Origin: Pseudomonadota bacterium
GTDB lineage: Bacteria; Pseudomonadota; Gammaproteobacteria; Burkholderiales; Sulfuriferulaceae
Assembly (NCBI GenBank): GCA_021801025.1
Contig: JAJYYK010000012.1
Span: 1 to 64,000, forward strand
DNA length: 64,000 nucleotides
Direction of reading: 5' to 3'
The notes under the pieces are model-generated. The model did no database searches. It was not told the DNA's origin and worked only from the letters and a program-made list of their open reading frames with translations. Positions 1-8,408 of this stretch are shown here, one piece after another (the first letter of the stretch is position 1; each line of letters opens with the position of its first letter). The position numbers were made by a program, and so were the translations under genes.

Positions 1-2
1 GG

Positions 3-152
3 CTCCCCGTCAGTTTTATCATCGACCAGGCAGGCCGTTTGGTGTTTAACGGCTGGGACAACCCGCAGTTGGGGTGGAGCCGGGAGCAACTGAACCGCAC
101 GGTATTGCCCTTACTGGGGCGGCCCAACCAGGAAGATACTCAGGGAAAATGA
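3..152 (+). CDS. C-terminal end of a thioredoxin-fold (TlpA/ResA-like) protein, partial
   Basis: Only the last 49 codons are in the window, in frame 3, ending in TGA. The visible protein has a hydrophobic strand (PVSFIID), then a Gly-Arg-Leu strand, and an amphipathic end of the form WSREQLNRTVLPLL. This is how the last two strands and final helix of TlpA/ResA-type periplasmic thioredoxins look, where a cis-Pro precedes the strand and a Gly follows the next turn. The CxxC active site would lie left of the window, so the assignment rests on the fold pattern alone. It is convergent with the cytochrome c gene. Confidence 0.4.
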   Translation, partial: LPVSFIIDQAGRLVFNGWDNPQLGWSREQLNRTVLPLLGRPNQEDTQGK

Positions 153-266
153 ATGCCATGGTAACGCGATAGTGTTTTAATCGGCAGCGTGACGTGAATA
201 TGCTTTTCCTGTGTGGTGGATGCGCTACGCTTATTCACCCCACCCGCTGGCGTGATACATGGCGCG

Positions 267-326
267 GTTGGGAAGGGGGTGCACACCTCTTCCCAACTGA
301 ACATCCATCGCCCGTATGGGCGATGG
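267..326. terminator. two adjacent stem-loops between convergent genes
   Basis: Positions 267-275 pair perfectly with 289-297 (9 bp), and 305-313 pair perfectly with 318-326 (9 bp, four-base loop). Both sit in the 215-bp gap between the plus-strand thioredoxin-fold gene and the minus-strand cytochrome c gene, where a bidirectional terminator is expected. Neither has a strong T tract, so intrinsic termination is inferred from position and symmetry. Nothing else is seen in 153-367. Confidence 0.35.
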
Positions 327-367
327 CGTTATTGCTGAATTGATGTTAAATCCGGATTGGCGGGCGC

Positions 368-682
368 TTACTGTGCGAGCACCCATTGCACCAAACGGTG
401 CAGGTCGGCAGGGTCGGCTTGCGGGTTAGGCGGCATGGGGATTTGTCCCCAATCGCCGACGCTGCCGTCTTGCAAACGGGTGAACAGATAATTTGCGGCA
501 TCAGGGGTATTGCGGAAGCGTGCCGCAACGGTGCGGAAGGCCGGACCGATGATTTTCTGATCGACGGCATGACAGGTCATACAGGCGTTTTCCTGCGCCA
601 CTTTGAGCATGGGATCATCGTCAGCATGGGCGAGCATTGGTGCAGTCAGCAAAGTTAAAGCGATCAGCAGGTAAAACTTCAT
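368..682 (-). CDS. small periplasmic class I cytochrome c (c551/c552-like)
   Basis: The 104-residue product starts with a signal peptide (MKFYLLIALTLLTAPMLAHA) and has one haem motif, CMTCH, near the start of the mature chain. A Met in the later motif IPMPPN is the likely sixth iron ligand, as in cytochrome c551/c552. It should carry single electrons in the periplasm to an oxidase or reductase; the partner cannot be told from here. A longer frame begins at 712, but the start at 682 has an AAGGA ribosome binding site at good spacing and puts the signal peptide at the N-terminus. The longer form would also overlap the ParA-like gene. Confidence 0.82.
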   Translation of the reverse strand: MKFYLLIALTLLTAPMLAHADDDPMLKVAQENACMTCHAVDQKIIGPAFRTVAARFRNTPDAANYLFTRLQDGSVGDWGQIPMPPNPQADPADLHRLVQWVLAQ

Positions 683-704
683 AGGGGAGTGTCCTTGGGA
701 TGAT

Positions 705-1328
705 TTAGGCATGATTTTTTGGGGTTAACCACTCACCCAGTGCACGCCATTGTTCGCGTTCGCGCAGGGTGATTCGTGGGGGCAGGTCGAAGACGCCTTT
801 GCCCTCAAAACTGGCATTGACGTAAGCCTGGGTGTCTTGCAATACACCGATCAAGGGGAAGTCATGCCCAGTCAGGAAGGTTTCTAATTGTTGTGCCGCG
901 CGAGTGCGTGGGGAAATACGCATGCCTACCATACCGATACTGACTCGTTGTTTACGGATGGCTTTTTCTTCTTTTAATGTATGTAAAAATTCCGTGCTGG
1001 CGCCGATGTCGAATGCCGATGATCCGATGGGCACCACGATGTGTTGCGCCAGTTTGATGGCCCGCGACAGGGTTTTCCCGTGCAGTCCTGCTGGGCTGTC
1101 AATAATGAGCCAGCCGGCTTTTGTTGCAGATTTGTTATCCGGTTCATAAGGCCACACCACAGGCAAATCGGCAGGCCGCTGTACCAACCAGTTCGTCGCC
1201 GAGCGTTGGCGATCAAGGTCCAGCAATCGTACATTACTGCCTTGCGTGGCCAGCATTACCGCGAGGTTGATGGCGAGTGTGGTTTTACCGCTACCGCCTT
1301 TTGGGTTGGCGACCAGCAGGGTATTCAC
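705..1328 (-). CDS. ParA/MinD-family P-loop ATPase, orphan
   Basis: The 207-residue protein opens with a deviant Walker A motif, KGGSGKTT at residues 10-17, with the signature lysine of ParA/MinD ATPases. [10 protein letters not shown] (switch I-like) and LIIDSPAG (Walker B-like) follow. The family uses ATP-driven dimerisation to position DNA or protein cargo on the nucleoid or membrane. No ParB or parS partner lies next to it, and the short, single-domain form suggests a cargo-positioning orphan rather than a chromosome partition ATPase. Its start overlaps the ilvD stop by four bases (ATGA), so the two are probably translationally coupled, though no functional link is obvious. Confidence 0.8.
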   Translation of the reverse strand: MNTLLVANPKGGSGKTTLAINLAVMLATQGSNVRLLDLDRQRSATNWLVQRPADLPVVWPYEPDNKSATKAGWLIIDSPAGLHGKTLSRAIKLAQHIVVPIGSSAFDIGASTEFLHTLKEEKAIRKQRVSIGMVGMRISPRTRAAQQLETFLTGHDFPLIGVLQDTQAYVNASFEGKGVFDLPPRITLREREQWRALGEWLTPKNHA

Positions 1329-3184
1329 GCAAGCTTTTCCACTTGGCTGACATCGCGCACCGCACCGGTGGCTGCTGAAGTGGTCATGGCAGCGTAAGCG
1401 CGCAACGCGGGTGAAATATGACGGGGGCGTATTTCGGCCGGTTTCCAGGCGTGTGCGCCCTGTGCCTGCATGGTGGTACGGCGGTGCGCTAACACTTCGT
1501 CGCTGACTGCGAGGTGGATACTGCGTGCGGGAATGTCAATTTCAATGCGGTCGCCTTCTTCGACCAAACCGATGGTGCCGCCTTCAGCTGCTTCGGGCGA
1601 TACATGACCGATACTTAAACCGGAGGTGCCCCCGGAAAAACGGCCATCGGTGATCAGTGCGCAAGCCTTGCCCAATTCTTTGGATTTGAGGTAAGCGGTG
1701 GGGTAAAGCATTTCTTGCATACCTGGGCCGCCTTTGGGCCCTTCATAACGGATGACGACCACATCACCGGGTTGAATACGGTCTTGCAGGATGGCTTCTA
1801 CGGCACTGTCTTGCGATTCAAATAACCGGGCCGGACCACCGAAACGGAAAATACTTTCATCCACGCCAGCCGTTTTAACAATGCAACCATCCGCTGCCAA
1901 ATTGCCGTATAACACGGCCAGGCCGCCTTCAGTGCTGTAAGCATGCGCCAAGTCACGGATACACCCTTCTGCACGGTCTTCATCCAGTGTGGGCCAACGC
2001 TTGTTTTGACTGAAAGCCACTTGAGTGGGAATGCCGCCGGGGGCTGCGCGGTAAAACTGGCGCACGGCGTCGTCCTGGGTTTGTCGAATGTCGAAACGCG
2101 CCAGCGCATCGCCCATGGTGGGGCTGTGTACGGTGGGCAAATCGCGGTGGATAAGTCCGGCGCGATCAAGTTCGCCCAAAATCGCCATGACGCCGCCAGC
2201 ACGGTGCACATCTTCCATATGGTATTTCGGAGTGGCTGGGGCGACTTTGCACAAATTGGGCACGAACCGGCTGATGCGGTCAATGTCGCTCATGCTGAAA
2301 TTCAGGCCTGCCTCATGGGCCGCTGCCAGCAGGTGCAATACGGTATTGGTTGAACCGCCCATGGCAATATCAAGCGTAACTGCATTTTCAAAGGCGGCAA
2401 AGCTGGCAATGCTGCGCGGCAGAACACGAATATCATCGTGCTCGTAATAACGTTTGGCAAGGTTGACGATGGTGCGGCCTGCCTCAAGAAATAATTCTTT
2501 TCGGTCAGCATGGGTGGCCAATACGGAGCCATTGCCCGGCAAACTTAATCCTAATGCTTCCGTCAAACAATTCATTGAATTGGCTGTGAACATACCGGAG
2601 CACGAGCCGCAGGTGGGGCAAGCCGAACGCTCAACCTGGGCAACGGATTCATCTGATTCACGACTGTCTGCTGCGATCACCATCGCATCCACCAAATCCA
2701 GTTTGATGGTTTTGTCGTGCAGCACGGTTTTCCCCGATTCCATGGGGCCACCCGAGATAAAAACTGTCGGAATGTTTAAACGTAATGCCGCCATCAACAT
2801 GCCCGGGGTGATTTTGTCGCAGTTGGACAAACACACCAGCGCGTCGGCGCAATGGGCGTTGACCATGTATTCCACGCTGTCGGCGATCAGATCGCGTGAG
2901 GGCAATGAGTACAGCATGCCGTCGTGCCCCATGGCGATGCCGTCATCAATGGCGATGGTGTTGAATTCACGACCGATACCGCCCGCAGCCGCGATTTCGC
3001 CAGCGATAAGTTGCCCCAAGTCTTTGAGGTGGACATGCCCAGGTACAAACTGGGTAAATGAATTGGCAATGGCGATAATGGGTTTATTAAAATCATTGTC
3101 CGTCATGCCTGTGGCGCGCCACAATGCGCGTGCCCCAGCCATGTTGCGTCCGTGGGTGGTGGTACGAGAACGGTATTCAGGCAT
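1325..3184 (-). CDS. ilvD: dihydroxy-acid dehydratase
   Basis: IlvD removes water from 2,3-dihydroxy-3-methylbutanoate and its homologue, the third common step of valine and isoleucine synthesis. At 619 residues it matches the enterobacterial enzyme. The iron-sulfur cysteines are visible in NCDKITPGM (Cys122) and CGSCSGMF (Cys195), with acidic and lysine residues of the Mg site nearby. Residue 49 is Gly, as in enterobacterial [4Fe-4S] forms, whereas [2Fe-2S] forms have Cys there, so an oxygen-sensitive enzyme is inferred. It reads away from lgt across a 58-bp gap and overlaps the ParA-like gene downstream. Confidence 0.97.
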   Translation of the reverse strand: MPEYRSRTTTHGRNMAGARALWRATGMTDNDFNKPIIAIANSFTQFVPGHVHLKDLGQLIAGEIAAAGGIGREFNTIAIDDGIAMGHDGMLYSLPSRDLIADSVEYMVNAHCADALVCLSNCDKITPGMLMAALRLNIPTVFISGGPMESGKTVLHDKTIKLDLVDAMVIAADSRESDESVAQVERSACPTCGSCSGMFTANSMNCLTEALGLSLPGNGSVLATHADRKELFLEAGRTIVNLAKRYYEHDDIRVLPRSIASFAAFENAVTLDIAMGGSTNTVLHLLAAAHEAGLNFSMSDIDRISRFVPNLCKVAPATPKYHMEDVHRAGGVMAILGELDRAGLIHRDLPTVHSPTMGDALARFDIRQTQDDAVRQFYRAAPGGIPTQVAFSQNKRWPTLDEDRAEGCIRDLAHAYSTEGGLAVLYGNLAADGCIVKTAGVDESIFRFGGPARLFESQDSAVEAILQDRIQPGDVVVIRYEGPKGGPGMQEMLYPTAYLKSKELGKACALITDGRFSGGTSGLSIGHVSPEAAEGGTIGLVEEGDRIEIDIPARSIHLAVSDEVLAHRRTTMQAQGAHAWKPAEIRPRHISPALRAYAAMTTSAATGAVRDVSQVEKLA

Positions 3185-3242
3185 ACAATTTTCACAATCT
3201 AGTGCGATAATACTGTCTATTCTAGCTCAATTTTGGACTGTT

Positions 3243-4031
3243 ATGCTTGTTCATCCGCAATTCAATCCTGTGGCCGTCGCTGTGGGCCCCCTCGCGATCC
3301 GTTGGTACGGTCTTATGTATTTGCTGGCATTTGTTCTGGTATTGGTATTGGGACGGTGGCGCATCCGGCAACAGCCGCAAGCAGGCTGGCAAGTCAGGCA
3401 GCTGGACGATTTGTTGTCATGGGGGGCAATGGGGGTAGTACTGGGCGGGCGTCTGGGTTACGTATTGTTTTATAAGCCCATGTATTACCTTGCACATCCG
3501 TTAGAGATCACCTATGTCTGGCAAGGCGGCATGTCTTTTCATGGCGGTTTTCTGGGGGTGTTGCTGGCGATGTGGTGGTTTGCCCGACGCGAAGGAAAAT
3601 CCTGGTTAGCAGTCACCGATTTTATCGCACCCCTGGTACCTTTGGGCTTGGGTGCAGGGCGTATCGGTAATTTCATCAATGGTGAGTTGTGGGGCAGACC
3701 AACGAATGTGCCGTGGGCAATGGTATTCCCCAATGTGGATATGCTGCCGCGCCATCCCTCCGAGTTGTATGAATTTGGTTTGGAAGGTTTGGGTTTATTC
3801 ACGATCTTGTGGCTGTTTTCATCACGTCCCCGACCTGTGGGTGCGGTATCTGCCTTGTTCCTGATTGGTTACGGCAGCTTCAGATTTCTGGTGGAATTTA
3901 CCCGTGAGCCGGATGATTTTCTTGGCTTGCTGTCGTTGGGCCTGAGTATGGGGCAATGGTTGTCGTTGCCGATGATTATTGCTGGTCTGTTCATGATGCG
4001 TTGGGCGTATCGCCGTCAGAGCAAAGCATGA
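3243..4031 (+). CDS. lgt: prolipoprotein diacylglyceryl transferase
   Basis: Lgt moves a diacylglyceryl group from phosphatidylglycerol to the lipobox Cys of prolipoproteins in the inner membrane. The 262-residue product has about seven hydrophobic segments, the early motif [12 protein letters not shown], the HGG motif (SFHGGFLG) and the core signature [14 protein letters not shown]. The open frame runs back to 2454, but that part is antisense to ilvD, and homology begins at the ATG at 3243. The stop codon overlaps the oxyR start (ATGA), indicating co-transcription. BamC in this window is a predicted lipoprotein substrate. Confidence 0.96.
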   Translation: MLVHPQFNPVAVAVGPLAIRWYGLMYLLAFVLVLVLGRWRIRQQPQAGWQVRQLDDLLSWGAMGVVLGGRLGYVLFYKPMYYLAHPLEITYVWQGGMSFHGGFLGVLLAMWWFARREGKSWLAVTDFIAPLVPLGLGAGRIGNFINGELWGRPTNVPWAMVFPNVDMLPRHPSELYEFGLEGLGLFTILWLFSSRPRPVGAVSALFLIGYGSFRFLVEFTREPDDFLGLLSLGLSMGQWLSLPMIIAGLFMMRWAYRRQSKA

Positions 4032-4945
4032 CCCTCACGGAATTGCGTTATATTGTGGCTGTGGCGCGTGAACGGCATTTTCGTCGTGCAGCCGAAGCCT
4101 GTTTCGTTTCTCAGCCCACGTTGAGTGTGGCAGTGCGCAAACTGGAAGAGGAGTTGGGTGTGACCCTGTTTGAACGCACCAACAGTGAAGTCAGCCTTAC
4201 CCCGATTGGCACGCGTATTGTGGAGCAGGCCTCCCGCGTGCTGGATCAGGTCGACGTGTTGCAACACATTGCCCGTCAGGGTGATGACCCTTTGCGCGGC
4301 CCTTTGAAGTTGGGGGCAATTTACACTGTTGCGCCTTACCTGTTGCCCAGCCTCATCCCTGCACTGCATCGCCTCGCCCCCAACATGCCGCTGTTGCTGG
4401 AAGAAAATTTTACCCACAAGTTGGCCGAACGTTTACGGCGAGGCGATTTGGATGTGATTCTCGTCGCGCTGCCTTTTGATGAGCCGGGGGTGCAGGTTTT
4501 ACCCGTATATCAGGAACCCTTCCGCGTGCTGATGCCGCAAGGTCATGCGTGGTGCACGCGCAAGGACATTGCTGCGGCGGAATTGGTCGGCGAGAATATG
4601 TTGCTACTGGGTACCGGACATTGTTTCCGCGATCAAGTGCTGGAGGCCTGCCCGGCTCTAGCGCACGGCGCGTCCGTTTCCGGAATGCAGCGAACCCTGG
4701 AATCGGGCAGTCTGGAAACCATCCGCTACATGGTGGCCTCGGGGGCGGGGATTACCGTGATGCCCTGCACGGCCACCTTGCAATTGCCTGCTGAGTATCT
4801 GGTGTCACGCCCATTTGCCGCGCCAGCGCCACAACGGCAAGTTGCATTGGCCTGGCGCAGCAGTTATCCACGTCTTGCTGCCGTGCACGCGGTGGAGCAG
4901 GCTATACGCCAATGCGATTTGCCGTGCGTGGATTTTCTGGTTTGA
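4028..4945 (+). CDS. oxyR: LysR-type peroxide sensor OxyR
   Basis: The 305-residue protein has an N-terminal winged helix-turn-helix ([17 protein letters not shown]) and a LysR effector domain. The motif [12 protein letters not shown] puts cysteines at residues 199 and 208, the same numbering as the disulfide-forming pair of E. coli OxyR, so it should sense hydrogen peroxide and switch on antioxidant genes. The start is the ATG overlapping the lgt stop; an earlier in-frame start at 3956 lies inside lgt and is not needed. A thioredoxin gene is convergent 22 bp downstream, a plausible but unproven OxyR target. Confidence 0.92.
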   Translation: MTLTELRYIVAVARERHFRRAAEACFVSQPTLSVAVRKLEEELGVTLFERTNSEVSLTPIGTRIVEQASRVLDQVDVLQHIARQGDDPLRGPLKLGAIYTVAPYLLPSLIPALHRLAPNMPLLLEENFTHKLAERLRRGDLDVILVALPFDEPGVQVLPVYQEPFRVLMPQGHAWCTRKDIAAAELVGENMLLLGTGHCFRDQVLEACPALAHGASVSGMQRTLESGSLETIRYMVASGAGITVMPCTATLQLPAEYLVSRPFAAPAPQRQVALAWRSSYPRLAAVHAVEQAIRQCDLPCVDFLV

Positions 4946-4967
4946 TGATTCGGGTCGCGTGGTTAAC

Positions 4968-5339
4968 TTAAGCTTTTCCTGCCTGTTCCTCAGCGATTTC
5001 TCTGTGTACCTCGGCCATATCCAATTCACGCGCGCTGGCAAGCACTTCATCAAGCGCGTGTGCCGGCATTGAGCCGGGCTGTGAAAAAATAATTACCTTC
5101 TCACGGAAAATCATCAGGGTAGGGATAGAACGAATCTGGAAATTTGCCGCCAATTCCTGTTCTACTTCGGTGTTGATCTTGGCAAAAACAACGTCGGGGT
5201 GTTTTTCTGACGCGGCCAGGAAAGTGGGTGCGAAGGCGCGGCAAGGGCCACACCAGGGTGCCCAGAAATCCAGTACGATGAAATCGTTATTGAGGATAGT
5301 GTCTTCAAAATTGTCTTTGGTTAATTCCAGCACGGCCAT
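4968..5339 (-). CDS. thioredoxin-family protein
   Basis: This 123-residue cytoplasmic protein has the classical active site WCGPC after the strand VLDFWAP, and the cis-proline segment RSIPTLMIF, so it should reduce disulfides using electrons from thioredoxin reductase. It is about 15 residues longer than TrxA, with an acidic C-terminal tail. A good ribosome binding site (AAGGAAG) precedes the start. It does not carry the N-terminal zinc-binding Cys pair of TrxC. It lies convergent to oxyR and downstream of cbbR on the same strand; a redox-stress role is inferred from position only. Confidence 0.88.
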   Translation of the reverse strand: MAVLELTKDNFEDTILNNDFIVLDFWAPWCGPCRAFAPTFLAASEKHPDVVFAKINTEVEQELAANFQIRSIPTLMIFREKVIIFSQPGSMPAHALDEVLASARELDMAEVHREIAEEQAGKA

Positions 5340-5492
5340 AATCAGCTTCCTTTTTTAGAGAAGCATAACCTTAACACGGCGAATGAGCGTGCTGCAAATC
5401 GGAGTAAAAATCGTGTCTGGATTTTGGAATGTCACCAATAATCCTTGTGCCCATAATTCTGGAAACGGCAGTTGACCGACTGGTTCCCGGGA

Positions 5493-6431
5493 TTATGCGA
5501 AATCATGCACAGCCTGGGGTAAGTGGTGTTGAGCGATGGCTTTGCTTTCCTGGAGCAGGAACTCCAGGAAAGTGTTGGCCACGACTGACAGTTGTTTTCC
5601 TTTTGAATGGGCGACGTGCCATTGGCGCATGATCGGAAAACCTTGCACATCCAGTACCGTGAGTTCATCGCCGATTTTTTCCAGTGCCAAAGTGTGCGCT
5701 GAGAGCACCGCAATCCCCAATCCGCCTGCCACGGCTTGTTTAATGGCTTCATTGCTGCCCAATTCCATTCTGATTTTGAGGGGCAAGTTACGTTCGTTGA
5801 AAAACCATTCTGTGGCCAAGCGTGTGCCGGACCCCCACTCGCGCATTAAAAAGGGTTCTTCGGCAATGCGTTGCGGGGAAATGGATTTCGATGCGGCCAG
5901 CGGATGCGAGGCGGGCGCAATCACCACCAGCGGGTTGTTCAAAAAAGGTTTCACCCACACGTCCATCTGCTCGGAAGGTTGGCCCAGAATATACAAATCA
6001 TCCTCGTTGTCCGTGATGCGTTGCAACATGCGTTCACGGTTAACCACTTTGATCGACACATCTATCCCTGGAAACTTTTCACAGAACGGACCCAGTAAGC
6101 GCGGTACAAAATATTGCGCAGTCGTGATGACACCCAATTGCAGTTTTCCGGCTTTCACCCCTTTCATGTCGGCAACCACCATTTCGAAGCGCGATAGCCC
6201 CTCGAACATGTTGTGGCAAACCGACAGTAATTCGCGCCCGATCCCGGTTAAAAAAACGCGCTTGCCCACTTGTTCCAGCAAAGGCAAGCCGACAATTTGG
6301 GTCAGCTGTTTGATCTGTATGGAAACAGTTGGTTGCGTCAGGTACAGTTCTTCTGCCGCGCGGGTAAAGCTCAAATGGCGTGCAACCACTTGAAAGATTT
6401 TAAGTTGATGTAATGTGGCATGTCTCATCAT
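5493..6431 (-). CDS. cbbR: LysR-type regulator of the RuBisCO operon
   Basis: The 312-residue protein begins with a LysR helix-turn-helix (SFTRAAEELYLTQPTVS) and has the effector-domain pattern of CbbR (AQYFVPRLLGPFC, then NRERMLQRI and LYILGQP). CbbR binds T-N11-A type sites and activates Calvin-cycle genes in response to metabolites such as RuBP, ATP or NADPH. It is divergent from cbbM with 511 bp between them, the classical arrangement. Two adjacent ATG codons (6431 and 6428) are possible starts; GGGAT just upstream suits either. LysR regulators usually repress their own gene, and the AT-rich inverted repeats next to its start fit that. Confidence 0.93.
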   Translation of the reverse strand: MMRHATLHQLKIFQVVARHLSFTRAAEELYLTQPTVSIQIKQLTQIVGLPLLEQVGKRVFLTGIGRELLSVCHNMFEGLSRFEMVVADMKGVKAGKLQLGVITTAQYFVPRLLGPFCEKFPGIDVSIKVVNRERMLQRITDNEDDLYILGQPSEQMDVWVKPFLNNPLVVIAPASHPLAASKSISPQRIAEEPFLMREWGSGTRLATEWFFNERNLPLKIRMELGSNEAIKQAVAGGLGIAVLSAHTLALEKIGDELTVLDVQGFPIMRQWHVAHSKGKQLSVVANTFLEFLLQESKAIAQHHLPQAVHDFA

Positions 6432-6443
6432 TTATCCCGATTT

Positions 6444-6475
6444 TGTTTATCATTGACTTTAATCTATCATAAACA
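6444..6475. promoter_or_regulatory. inverted repeat next to cbbR, probable CbbR operator
   Basis: The 7-base arms TGTTTAT (6444-6450) and ATAAACA (6469-6475) are perfect complements separated by 18 bp. The site is AT-rich, has several T-N11-A spacings and lies 13 bp upstream of the cbbR start, where LysR regulators autorepress. Binding is inferred, not shown. Confidence 0.5.
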
Positions 6476-6545
6476 ATAAAAATTACAACGATTATTTATT
6501 GATTTCCTTGTTTTGGTTTGTATCGGGTTCAAGAAATGCCTGAAA
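6451..6545 (+). repeat. cbb control module, copy A (next to cbbR)
   Basis: This ~95-bp segment is the diverged twin of 6749-6844. Both begin with CATTGA(C/T)TTTAATCTATC, share an ATT.TTTAT block in the middle and end in TGAAA. A hand alignment gives roughly 70 percent identity with two single-base gaps, highest in the first 20 bases (18 of 20 match). Copy A lies immediately upstream of cbbR and is about 400 bp from cbbM. Confidence 0.75.
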
Positions 6546-6729
6546 AATAAGGCCACCGGTCTTCAGGTCGGTGGACATTGGTCAGAAATGGATGCGCATT
6601 CCTTCCCTGATCGTGCCTTTAAGTTTCCGTCATTCATGGCGGGGTATGGTGCCAATTCTGGCCTGAAGTGCGAAATAGTGAGCCGGTAATATAAAAAGAC
6701 AAGACGACCTGAGTATAATCATACATTAT

Positions 6730-6770
6730 TTACGATAGTTCAATTATGCATTGATTTTAATCTATCGTAA
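6730..6770. promoter_or_regulatory. inverted repeat upstream of cbbM, probable CbbR activator site
   Basis: Perfect 9-base arms TTACGATAG (6730-6738) and CTATCGTAA (6762-6770) are separated by 23 bp. The right arm overlaps the start of control module copy B. The position, ~175 bp before the cbbM start codon and upstream of the likely promoter, suits a LysR-type activator. Between the two control modules (6546-6748) there is also a CCACCG/CGGTGG stem (6553-6574) and a TATAAT at 6714-6719 with no convincing -35 box. Confidence 0.55.
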
Positions 6771-6844
6771 GCATTCAGAATCGTAACTATTGTTTATCGG
6801 TTTTTCCTGTTATAGTTCGGTTCGAGTTCCAAAAGAGTTTGAAA
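6749..6844 (+). repeat. cbb control module, copy B (next to cbbM)
   Basis: This is the second copy of the module at 6451-6545, in the same orientation. It contains the right arm of the 6730-6770 inverted repeat and a possible -10 box (TATAGT, 6811-6816) with only a weak -35, as is common for activator-dependent promoters. It lies ~100 bp before cbbM and is therefore the likely functional promoter copy. A small CCCC/GGGG stem (6849-6864) follows in the presumed leader. Confidence 0.7.
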
Positions 6845-6942
6845 GCAGCCCCTAAAACTTGGGGTGTATGTGCAAAACCGGATGAAGAGCAGGCCGGGCC
6901 CGCGCACAACCATGCGTTTATGTCCAACAATGGAGAGTGAAG

Positions 6943-8322
6943 ATGGATCAATCAGCACGTTATTCAGACCTCAGTCTGAAAGAAGAAGATTTAATGAAAG
7001 GCGGCAAGCATATTTTGGTCGCCTACACGATGAAACCCAAATCAGGTCATGGTTATCTGGAAGCGGCGGCTCATTTTGCGGCCGAGTCCTCTACAGGCAC
7101 CAACGTGGAAGTGTCCACCACTGATGATTTTACTCGTGGCGTGGATGCTTTGGTGTATCACATCGATGAAGCCACCGAAGACATGCGTATCGCTTACCCA
7201 TTAGAGCTGTTTGATCGCAACTTTACCGATGGCCGTATGATGATTGTGTCATTTTTGACGCTGGCGATTGGTAACAACCAGGGTATGGGTGATATTGAAC
7301 ACGCCAAAATGATTGATTTCTACGTGCCGGAACGCGCAGTGCAACTGTTTGACGGGCCGTCCAGAGACATCAGTGATCTGTGGCGTATTCTGGGCCGCCC
7401 GGTCGTCAATGGCGGTTACATTGCCGGAACCATTATCAAGCCCAAATTAGGTTTGCGTCCCGAGCCATTTGCCCACGCAGCTTACCAATTCTGGTTAGGC
7501 GGTGACTTCATCAAGAATGATGAGCCACAAGGCAACCAAGTATTCTGTCCAATGAAAAAAGTCATTCCATTGGTCGCTGATGCATTGAAACGAGCGCAGG
7601 ATGAAACCGGTCAGGCTAAACTGTTTTCGGCTAATATTACTGCAGATGATCATTTTGAAATGTGTGGCCGTGCGGATTTCATTCTGGAAACTTTTGGGCC
7701 TGATGCAGACAAAGTGGCGTTCCTGGTGGATGGCTATGTGGGTGGTCCTGGCATGGTGACCACTGCGCGTCGTCAGTATCCTGGCCAGTACTTGCACTAT
7801 CATCGGGCCGGTCACGGTGCGGTGACTTCGCCTTCAGCCAAGCGTGGTTACACGGCTTTTGTATTGGCGAAAATGTCACGCCTGCAAGGTGCTTCCGGTA
7901 TTCACGTCGGCACCATGGGGTATGGCAAGATGGAAGGCGAACACAGCGACAAAAATATCGCTTACATGATTGAGCGCGACGAAGCGCAAGGTCCTGTTTA
8001 CTTCCAGAAATGGTATGGCATGAAACCCACCACGCCGATTATCTCTGGCGGCATGAACGCGTTGCGTTTGCCAGGCTTCTTTGAGAACCTCGGTCACGGC
8101 AACGTGATCAACACCTCCGGTGGCGGTGCTTACGGTCATATTGACAGCCCGGCTGCTGGCGCGATTTCCTTGCGCCAGTCCTATGAGTGCTGGAAAGCCG
8201 GTGCGGACCCGATTGAGTTTGCCAGGGAGCACAAAGAGTTCGCGCGTGCGTTTGAGTCGTTCCCGAAAGATTCCGATTTGCTGTATCCGGGCTGGCGTGA
8301 AAAGCTGGGTGTGCACAAGTAA
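6943..8322 (+). CDS. cbbM: form II ribulose-1,5-bisphosphate carboxylase/oxygenase
   Basis: CbbM fixes CO2 onto ribulose-1,5-bisphosphate as a homodimer, or oligomer of dimers, of large subunits only. The 459-residue product can be aligned by eye with the Rhodospirillum rubrum enzyme from the first residues ([10 protein letters not shown]). The catalytic Lys166 (TIIKPKLG) and the carbamylated Lys191 ([10 protein letters not shown]) fall at the same numbers, and the loop-6 segment [11 protein letters not shown] is present. The start at 6943 has GGAGAG upstream; the in-frame GTG at 6937 overlaps that site and is not used. Form II enzymes have low CO2/O2 specificity, so low-oxygen, CO2-rich growth is inferred. 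cbbQ and cbbO follow after a terminator. Confidence 0.98.
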   Translation: MDQSARYSDLSLKEEDLMKGGKHILVAYTMKPKSGHGYLEAAAHFAAESSTGTNVEVSTTDDFTRGVDALVYHIDEATEDMRIAYPLELFDRNFTDGRMMIVSFLTLAIGNNQGMGDIEHAKMIDFYVPERAVQLFDGPSRDISDLWRILGRPVVNGGYIAGTIIKPKLGLRPEPFAHAAYQFWLGGDFIKNDEPQGNQVFCPMKKVIPLVADALKRAQDETGQAKLFSANITADDHFEMCGRADFILETFGPDADKVAFLVDGYVGGPGMVTTARRQYPGQYLHYHRAGHGAVTSPSAKRGYTAFVLAKMSRLQGASGIHVGTMGYGKMEGEHSDKNIAYMIERDEAQGPVYFQKWYGMKPTTPIISGGMNALRLPGFFENLGHGNVINTSGGGAYGHIDSPAAGAISLRQSYECWKAGADPIEFAREHKEFARAFESFPKDSDLLYPGWREKLGVHK

Positions 8323-8363
8323 GCTTGGGCCACCAAACTGCTTGGTGACGAGCAGCGAAACCA

Positions 8364-8394
8364 AAAGCCCATGTTTTATGCATGGGCTTTTTTG
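8364..8394 (+). terminator. intrinsic terminator between cbbM and cbbQ
   Basis: AAAGCCCATG (8364-8373) pairs perfectly with CATGGGCTTT (8381-8390) around a 7-base loop, followed by a run of six T. The cbbQ ribosome binding site begins only six bases later, so the element probably lets a fraction of transcripts continue, giving abundant cbbM and less cbbQO. A second stem (CACCAA 8331-8336 with TTGGTG 8342-8347) lies just before it. Confidence 0.85.
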
Positions 8395-8408
8395 TTAACG
8401 AGGAAATT

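Noticed and set aside
2454-3242. 263-codon N-terminal extension of the lgt reading frame
   Set aside because: It is antisense to ilvD, has no protein-like pattern, and Lgt homology begins at the ATG at 3243.
5536-6393. 285-codon plus-strand frame
   Set aside because: It is the shadow of cbbR on the other strand; the LysR pattern is on the minus strand.
6714-6719. TATAAT upstream of copy B as the cbbM promoter
   Set aside because: No -35 box at the right distance and it would place the start upstream of the inverted repeat; a start within copy B fits an activator-dependent promoter better.
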